NCBI GenBank assembly: GCA_029212425.1
Contig: JARGNC010000053.1
Location: 1 to 8,663 of the forward strand
Direction: 5' to 3'
DNA length: 8,663 bases
Source of the DNA: Phycisphaerales bacterium
GTDB taxonomy: Bacteria; Planctomycetota; Phycisphaerae; Phycisphaerales; UBA1924
Notes under the pieces: model-generated
The model's database searches: none
The model's input: only the letters and a program-made list of their open reading frames with translations
What the model was told of the DNA's origin: nothing
Shown here: positions 4,246 through 8,663 of the stretch, one piece after another
Layout of the letters: every line of letters starts with the position of its first letter
Position numbering within the stretch: the first letter of the stretch is position 1
Position numbers and translations under genes: made by a program

Positions 4246-7086
4246 TTGGCTAATACACGAATCTTCGAGCTCGCAAAAGAACTCGGAATCAAATCGAAAG
4301 CAATCGTCGAGAAATGCCACGCTGAGGGCATTCCGAAGGATGTGATCAAGAATCACATGTCCACGATCTCGATCGGGCTTGAGCAGACGGTGCGCGAGTG
4401 GTTCAGCAGTGAGAATACTGAGGAGTCTCCACATACTGCGGTTGAGAAGACCGAGAAGGTGGACCTCGAGAAGGCACGCTCTCCGAAGAAAGCAACGAAG
4501 GCGAAGAAGGCGGATGCAGACGATGCGGATGAGAACGACGGTGGCGCGAAAGCGGTTGCTGTTGCTCCCCCACCGCCGCCTCCTGCTGCGAAGAAGATCG
4601 CTCCGGCAGCGGCGGTTGCCAAAGCACCTGCTGCTCCGGCGCCTGCAGCGACCAAAGCGAGTGCGCCTGCAGCAGCGGCTCCGGCTGCACCCGCAGCTGC
4701 GGCTGGGACTGAAGCTGGTGCTGGTTCTGGAACAGAGAAAGCGGCTGCTTCTGCGGATGCTGGACCTGAAACTGGCTCTGGTCGTGATGGATCGGCTGAC
4801 GCTGATTCAAAGACGGGTGATGCGAAGGAGACTCCGAAGGTTGAGAAACCAACGAAGACGACGACACCTCCCCCACCGCCTCAGATGAATGTGCCTACGC
4901 GTCCATCGACGGTGACTCCTGCAGGTCCTCGGATTGAGGATTTGCAGAAGAAGACGATCAAGCTTTCTGGCCCTCAGGTGATTCGTGTTGAGGCGCCTGA
5001 GCGGATTGAGCCTCCTCGTCGTCGTCCTCCACCTCGTGAAGGCGGCGGTTATCAGGGCGGTGGCGGCGGTGGTTACGGGCCTGGTATGGGACCTGCGGAG
5101 GGGCGTGCTCCTCGCGGTGGTAATACTCGTCGTCGTCAGCCTGGTGGGTCTGGTGTTCGTCGTCCGGATGGTGCGGGCTCTGGATGGAGTGCTGCGGATC
5201 TTGCTGAACGCGAAGCACGGCTCAAGCAATCTGGTGGTTACCTGAAACAGCGTCAGAACCAGATGCGTTCGAGCGCTGCGGCTTCGCAGACCCCTGCGAA
5301 GGTTGGCGGGAAGGTGACGATTTCTGAGCCGTTCACGATTAAGGATTTGTCTGCTGAGACAGGTGTGAAAGCGGCGGACATCGTCAAGAAGCTGTTTATG
5401 CAGGGCGTGATGGCGACGATCAACTCCGGGATTGAATCGGAGAAGGCTCAGGAGATCATGATCGACTGGGACATCGAGCTTGAGGTTGTTGAAGCGAAGG
5501 GCGCTGAAGAGCAGGTTGCGGAGCAGTTTGCTGAGCGTGATCGTGGTGACGAGCGTGCGCGTGGTCCGATTGTGACGATCCTTGGGCACGTTGACCACGG
5601 GAAGACCTCTCTTCTTGACCGGATCCGCAAGGCGAATGTTGCTGATGGTGAAGCGGGCGGTATTACGCAGGCGACAAGTGCGTTCCGCGTCCCAGTGACG
5701 GCGGGCGAGAGCGAGAAGTTCGTCACGTTTATCGATACTCCTGGTCACGAGGCGTTTACCGCGATGCGTTCGCGTGGTGCGAATGTGACTGACATTGTGG
5801 TGCTTGTTGTTGCGGCGGATGACGGCGTGATGCCTCAGACGATCGAATCGATTTCGCACTCGAAGGCGGCGGGCGTTCCGATCATCGTGGCGCTCAACAA
5901 GATCGACAAGGAACAAGCGACTGAGTCGAATATCCAGCGGATCTTGGGTCAGCTTGCTGAGCACGGATTGAACCCAACCGAATGGGGCGGGGATACCGAG
6001 ATCATCAAGACCAGCGCGGTCAAGGACATCGGTATCCAGGACCTGCTTGATATTCTTGATCTGCAGGCGGAAGTGCTTGAGCTCAAGGCGGATTACGCTG
6101 GTCAGGCGCAGGGTACTGTGATTGAAGCGAATCCTGAGGGCGGGCGTGGTAATGTTGCGAACATTCTTGTCCAAGAGGGCGAGCTCAAGGTTGGCGACTT
6201 TATTGTGATGGGGCGTGCGTTTGGTCGTGTGCGTGATATTACAGATGATCACGGCAAGCGGATCAAGTCTGCTCTTCCACCGGTTCCGGTGCAGGTTTCG
6301 GGGATCAATGATCTCCCTGATGCGGGCGACAAGTTCTACTGTGTTGGATCGCTGAAGGAAGCGGAGAAGGCGGCGGAGCAGCGTCGTGAGCGTGAGCGTC
6401 TTGAGCAGCTTGCTCAGCCGAAGGTTACGCTTGATTCGATGTTCTCGCAGATGGCTGATAGCGAACTCAAGGAAATCCTTGTGGTGCTCAAAGCGGATGT
6501 GCAGGGGTCGGTGGATGTGCTCAAGTCTGAGATCGAGAAGGTTTCGGGCGATGAGGTCAAGGTCCGCGTGATTCACTCTGCGGTTGGTGGGATTACCGAA
6601 TCGGACATCCTGCTTGCCAACGCGTCCAATGCGGTCATCATCGGGTTCAATGTTATTGCGAACTCGAAGGGGCGTACGCTCGCGGAAGCGAAGCGTGTTG
6701 AGATCCGCAACTACCAGGTCATTTACCACATCGTCGAGGACATGAAGAAAGCAGCGGAAGGCATGCTTGCTCCGGAGATCCGCGAAGAGGTTCTTGGTCA
6801 TGCGGAGGTCCGCGAGGTCTTCAAGGTTTCAAAGGTCGGCGCGATCGCGGGTTGCTATGTCACCGACGGGATTGTGCAGCGTGATGCGTTTATCCGTGTT
6901 ACACGCGACGGCGTGGTTGTCGAGAACAACCGGAAGCTCGAGCAGCTCAAGCGGTTCAAGGACGACGCGAAGGAAGTCCGGTCGAATATGGAATGCGGCA
7001 TGAAGGTCGCGGGTTATGACGACATCAAGGAAGGCGATGTGATCGAATGCTACAAGAGCGTCGAGATCGCGCGGACGCTTGATTGA
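4246..7086 (+). CDS. infB: Translation initiation factor IF-2 (TTG start)
   Basis: 946 residues. IF-2 is the GTPase that recruits fMet-tRNA to the 30S subunit and promotes subunit joining. An IF2_N domain lies at 1-53 (RIFELAKELGIKSKAIV) and a second IF2_N-like domain at ~355-415. The GTPase motifs are G1 GHVDHGKT 447-454, switch I GGITQAT 471-477, G3 DTPGHEAF 497-504, G4 NKID 551-554 and G5 SAV 590-592. Domains II to IV run to 946. The long linker is low complexity: Ala/Pro-rich (~103-170), six prolines at 108-113, five at 208-212, and Arg/Gly/Pro-rich at ~256-310. Start: TTG at 4246 with GGAGG 5 nt upstream; an in-frame TGA at 4231 excludes an earlier start, and a later one would cut the conserved N-terminus. 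Switch I reads GITQATSAF where most bacteria have GITQHIGAY. Confidence 0.97.
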   Translation: MANTRIFELAKELGIKSKAIVEKCHAEGIPKDVIKNHMSTISIGLEQTVREWFSSENTEESPHTAVEKTEKVDLEKARSPKKATKAKKADADDADENDGGAKAVAVAPPPPPPAAKKIAPAAAVAKAPAAPAPAATKASAPAAAAPAAPAAAAGTEAGAGSGTEKAAASADAGPETGSGRDGSADADSKTGDAKETPKVEKPTKTTTPPPPPQMNVPTRPSTVTPAGPRIEDLQKKTIKLSGPQVIRVEAPERIEPPRRRPPPREGGGYQGGGGGGYGPGMGPAEGRAPRGGNTRRRQPGGSGVRRPDGAGSGWSAADLAEREARLKQSGGYLKQRQNQMRSSAAASQTPAKVGGKVTISEPFTIKDLSAETGVKAADIVKKLFMQGVMATINSGIESEKAQEIMIDWDIELEVVEAKGAEEQVAEQFAERDRGDERARGPIVTILGHVDHGKTSLLDRIRKANVADGEAGGITQATSAFRVPVTAGESEKFVTFIDTPGHEAFTAMRSRGANVTDIVVLVVAADDGVMPQTIESISHSKAAGVPIIVALNKIDKEQATESNIQRILGQLAEHGLNPTEWGGDTEIIKTSAVKDIGIQDLLDILDLQAEVLELKADYAGQAQGTVIEANPEGGRGNVANILVQEGELKVGDFIVMGRAFGRVRDITDDHGKRIKSALPPVPVQVSGINDLPDAGDKFYCVGSLKEAEKAAEQRRERERLEQLAQPKVTLDSMFSQMADSELKEILVVLKADVQGSVDVLKSEIEKVSGDEVKVRVIHSAVGGITESDILLANASNAVIIGFNVIANSKGRTLAEAKRVEIRNYQVIYHIVEDMKKAAEGMLAPEIREEVLGHAEVREVFKVSKVGAIAGCYVTDGIVQRDAFIRVTRDGVVVENNRKLEQLKRFKDDAKEVRSNMECGMKVAGYDDIKEGDVIECYKSVEIARTLD

Positions 7087-7125
7087 GGTTAACCCCAAGG
7101 TGTTTCGTGCACGAGGTGTTCATTC

Positions 7126-7494
7126 ATGGTGATCGGAGTGATGCAGATTGAGCTTGATATACCGGGCGCGATGTCTCTCAAGGACAAGCGGCGGGTTGTC
7201 AAATCGATCAAGGACTCTTGTCATCGTCACCACATGGTCAGTGTTGCGGAGGTCGGCGCGCTCGATGTCTGGAACAGGGCAATGCTTGGCGTGTCGGTTG
7301 TTTCCAACTCCGGGATGGTTGCGGGGCAGGTTCTCGATCGGGTGACTGAGCGGGTTCGTTCGGTGCTTGATTGCGAGGTGGTGGATAGCTCGCGGGAGAT
7401 TCTTCGCGGGGATTCGCTGGTTGTGACTGAAGAACGCGATGGACTGGATGGGCTTGAGCGTGAGATGTATGCACGCGCGGAGGCGGTTGTATGA
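7126..7494 (+). CDS. ylxP: DUF503 / YlxP-like protein
   Basis: 122 residues. It matches the DUF503 family known as YlxP in Bacillus, which is also encoded between infB and rbfA. Family signatures: start MVIGVMQIELDIPGAMSLKDKR, then RRVVKSIKD (22-30), VSVAEVGALDVWNRAMLGVSVVS (38-60) and a final EI at 91-92. The family is about 90-95 residues, so residues ~93-122, charged and helical, are an extension here. The molecular function is not firmly settled; the context and published links in Firmicutes point to 30S ribosome assembly, which I treat as inference. The ATG at 7126 has a GAGG at 7113-7116. The stop overlaps the rbfA start as ATGA at 7491-7494, so the two are translationally coupled. Confidence 0.88.
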   Translation: MVIGVMQIELDIPGAMSLKDKRRVVKSIKDSCHRHHMVSVAEVGALDVWNRAMLGVSVVSNSGMVAGQVLDRVTERVRSVLDCEVVDSSREILRGDSLVVTEERDGLDGLEREMYARAEAVV

Positions 7495-7895
7495 AGCGGC
7501 GAGCACAGCAGATTTCCTCAAACTTGCAGCGTGAGTTGCAGAAGGTGTTGAGCAAGGGGTTCAATGACCCTCGCATCCGTGGGTTGATTACGGTCACGAA
7601 GGTTGAGATCACTGACGATCTGAAAAATGCGAAGGCGTTTATCAGTGTGATGCCTGCTGAGCGTGCGGATTTGACGATGCACGGGCTCAAGGCGGCGATG
7701 GGACGGATCCGCCGAGATGTGATGGAACGGATTCATATTAAGGAAATGCCCACGCTTCGGTTTGAGTACGACCATGGGTTGCGCGAGCAGCAGGTGATTT
7801 CTGATCTGCTTGCATCTGATCCTTTCCGGAAAGATCCGGCTGCGGTTGATGCGCAGACAGAGGAGCAGGTTGATGCAGGATCGGAAGAGGAGTGA
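7491..7895 (+). CDS. rbfA: 30S ribosome-binding factor RbfA
   Basis: 134 residues. RbfA is a small KH-fold protein that binds immature 30S subunits near 16S rRNA helix 1 and helps late maturation and cold adaptation. Family features: N-terminal helix with RRAQQISSNLQREL, NDPRIRGLITVTKVEITDDL (25-44), the AxG kink that replaces the GxxG of classical KH domains (A69-M70-G71 in GLKAAMGRIRRDV), and the closing segment MPTLRFEYDHGLREQQVISDLL (86-107). Residues ~119-134 form a short acidic tail. The start ATG overlaps the ylxP stop by 4 bases. The stop TGA at 7893-7895 overlaps a possible GTG start of the next gene at 7892, so expression is likely coupled both ways. Confidence 0.95.
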   Translation: MKRRAQQISSNLQRELQKVLSKGFNDPRIRGLITVTKVEITDDLKNAKAFISVMPAERADLTMHGLKAAMGRIRRDVMERIHIKEMPTLRFEYDHGLREQQVISDLLASDPFRKDPAAVDAQTEEQVDAGSEEE

Positions 7896-8542
7896 AGGTG
7901 GCGTCCGACGAGTCTTACAACACTGAAGCGTTGATCGGCTTGTCCGGAGGCGATTCGGGCGATGCCGCGCCTGTGGATGCGGGCTCGCTTGTGCCTCGTC
8001 CTGCGTGGGCGGAAGACTCGGTATTGCATGAACTGGTGTTCTCGATGCTGTTGTGGGAATCGACGCTGGAGAACGCAACCAAGGCGATGGGACGGATGCA
8101 CGAGCAGTTCGTGGATTACAACGAACTCCGGGTGTGCTTCCCCAGCGAGATTGAAGCGATGCTCGGCTCTCGGTATCAGCGTGCGGAGGATCGGTCGATC
8201 CGGTTGATCGGTGCGCTGCGGAAGGTGTTTGAGGATCAGCAGAAACTCTCGCTTGCGCACCTGCGCGAGATGAACAAACGCGATGCGCGGGAGTATCTGG
8301 ATTCGTTTGAGATGCTTCCACGATTTGTGGTGTCGCGGGTGATGCTCTTGGAGCTTGAGGCACACGCGTTCCCGATTGATGCGAAGATCACACGCGCGCT
8401 GCACAAGGCGAAGCTCATCAAGGGTTCGAAGAATCCGGATACCGTCTCGTCGACGCTTGAGCGGGCGATCCGCGCGAATCAGACGCTTGACACCTACACC
8501 AGACTGGAGCGATGGCTGGTGGCCTTTGAAACGGGATCTTGA
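7892..8542 (+). CDS. Degenerate HhH-GPD (endonuclease III-fold) protein, probable pseudoenzyme
   Basis: 216 residues with no strong identity, but the helix pattern follows endonuclease III. HELVFSMLLWESTLENATKA (46-65) aligns with the LLSAQATD helix region. IEAMLGSRYQRAEDRSIRLI (87-106) fits the segment around YNSKAENI. LPRFVVSRVMLLELEAHAF (142-160) fits LPGVGRKTANVVLNTAF, and PIDAKITRAL (161-170) fits the VDTHIFRV motif. D163 occupies the catalytic aspartate position, but the hairpin glycines and catalytic lysine are replaced (R144, V146, S148). The protein ends where the four iron-sulfur cysteines would begin. Residues 1-40 look disordered. Glycosylase or lyase activity is therefore unlikely; a binding or ribosome-linked role is possible given coupling to rbfA. 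Start: GTG 7892 overlaps the rbfA stop; GTG 7898, in frame, has a better Shine-Dalgarno (AGGAG 7888-7892, 5-nt spacing). Confidence 0.6.
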   Translation: MKVASDESYNTEALIGLSGGDSGDAAPVDAGSLVPRPAWAEDSVLHELVFSMLLWESTLENATKAMGRMHEQFVDYNELRVCFPSEIEAMLGSRYQRAEDRSIRLIGALRKVFEDQQKLSLAHLREMNKRDAREYLDSFEMLPRFVVSRVMLLELEAHAFPIDAKITRALHKAKLIKGSKNPDTVSSTLERAIRANQTLDTYTRLERWLVAFETGS

Positions 8543-8663
8543 TGCAACGGATGACGCAACGACGGGATGCACGCGCTGCTGGGTTGACACTTGCTGCGGT
8601 GTCGGTATCGGGTTTGGCGTTTGGTTTGGGTGTTGGATTGGTTTCTATCGCGGGGTGCGCTTC
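8542..8663 (+). CDS. Start of a lipoprotein gene (cut by right edge)
   Basis: I translated from the ATG at 8542, which shares its A with the TGA stop of the preceding gene (8540-8542). Forty codons are visible and no stop occurs. The peptide has a basic start (MQRMTQRRDARAAG), a hydrophobic stretch (residues 15-37), and IAGC at 36-39, a good lipobox, so C39 would be the lipidated first residue of the mature protein. The RR at 7-8 followed by D and AGL resembles a Tat signal without the usual hydrophobic residues at the FLK positions, so Sec or Tat export are both possible. GGGA at 8533-8536 is a possible Shine-Dalgarno. The mature protein lies outside the window, so function cannot be stated. 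Confidence 0.7.
   Translation, partial: MQRMTQRRDARAAGLTLAAVSVSGLAFGLGVGLVSIAGCA

Noticed and set aside
4807..6801. 664-codon open frame on the minus strand opposite infB
   Set aside because: The translation is rich in Arg, Leu, His and Thr without domain features. It lies wholly antisense to conserved IF-2 coding sequence and is a codon-bias shadow.

Overview
The window looks like chromosomal core-genome DNA from a planctomycete, most likely of the Phycisphaerae. This is an inference from gene content and protein style, not from a database match. It is moderately GC-rich, and every complete gene has a recognisable Shine-Dalgarno sequence or is translationally coupled to its neighbour. No rRNA, tRNA, CRISPR array, insertion sequence or other mobile element was seen.

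Layout. (1) Positions 1-1058, minus strand: the first 352 codons of a DsbD/CcdA-type thiol:disulfide interchange protein (signal peptide, periplasmic dithiol domain, first membrane helices), cut by the left edge. (2) 1059-1323: a divergent promoter region with a perfect GATACA-N8-TGTATC inverted repeat just upstream of fliM. (3) 1324-2343: fliM, the flagellar switch protein, standing alone. (4) 2344-2743: a 400-base stretch without a credible protein. It holds a G-rich tract, an AT-rich TATATAAATA element, four CTCTT motifs (two of them GCTCTT, resembling the boxA of antitermination sites), three stem-loops separated by 9-nt linkers, and one further hairpin before nusA. (5) 2744-8663, plus strand: nusA, infB (TTG start), a DUF503/YlxP gene, rbfA, a degenerate helix-hairpin-helix (HhH-GPD/endonuclease III fold) protein, and the start of a lipoprotein gene. 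From DUF503 onward, consecutive genes overlap by 1 to 4 bases.

The nusA-infB-ylxP-rbfA order is the widely conserved transcription/translation operon: NusA for pausing, termination and antitermination, IF-2 for initiation, RbfA for 30S maturation. The rimP gene that usually precedes nusA, a ylxR gene, and the usual truB/rpsO after rbfA are absent here. A long structured leader and an endonuclease III-like pseudoenzyme occupy the corresponding positions.

The points most worth checking are the structured nusA leader with boxA-like motifs, the infB ribosome-binding site partly buried in a perfect 6-bp hairpin ahead of a TTG start, and the rbfA-coupled protein that keeps the endonuclease III fold pattern but lacks its catalytic lysine, hairpin glycines and iron-sulfur cysteines.
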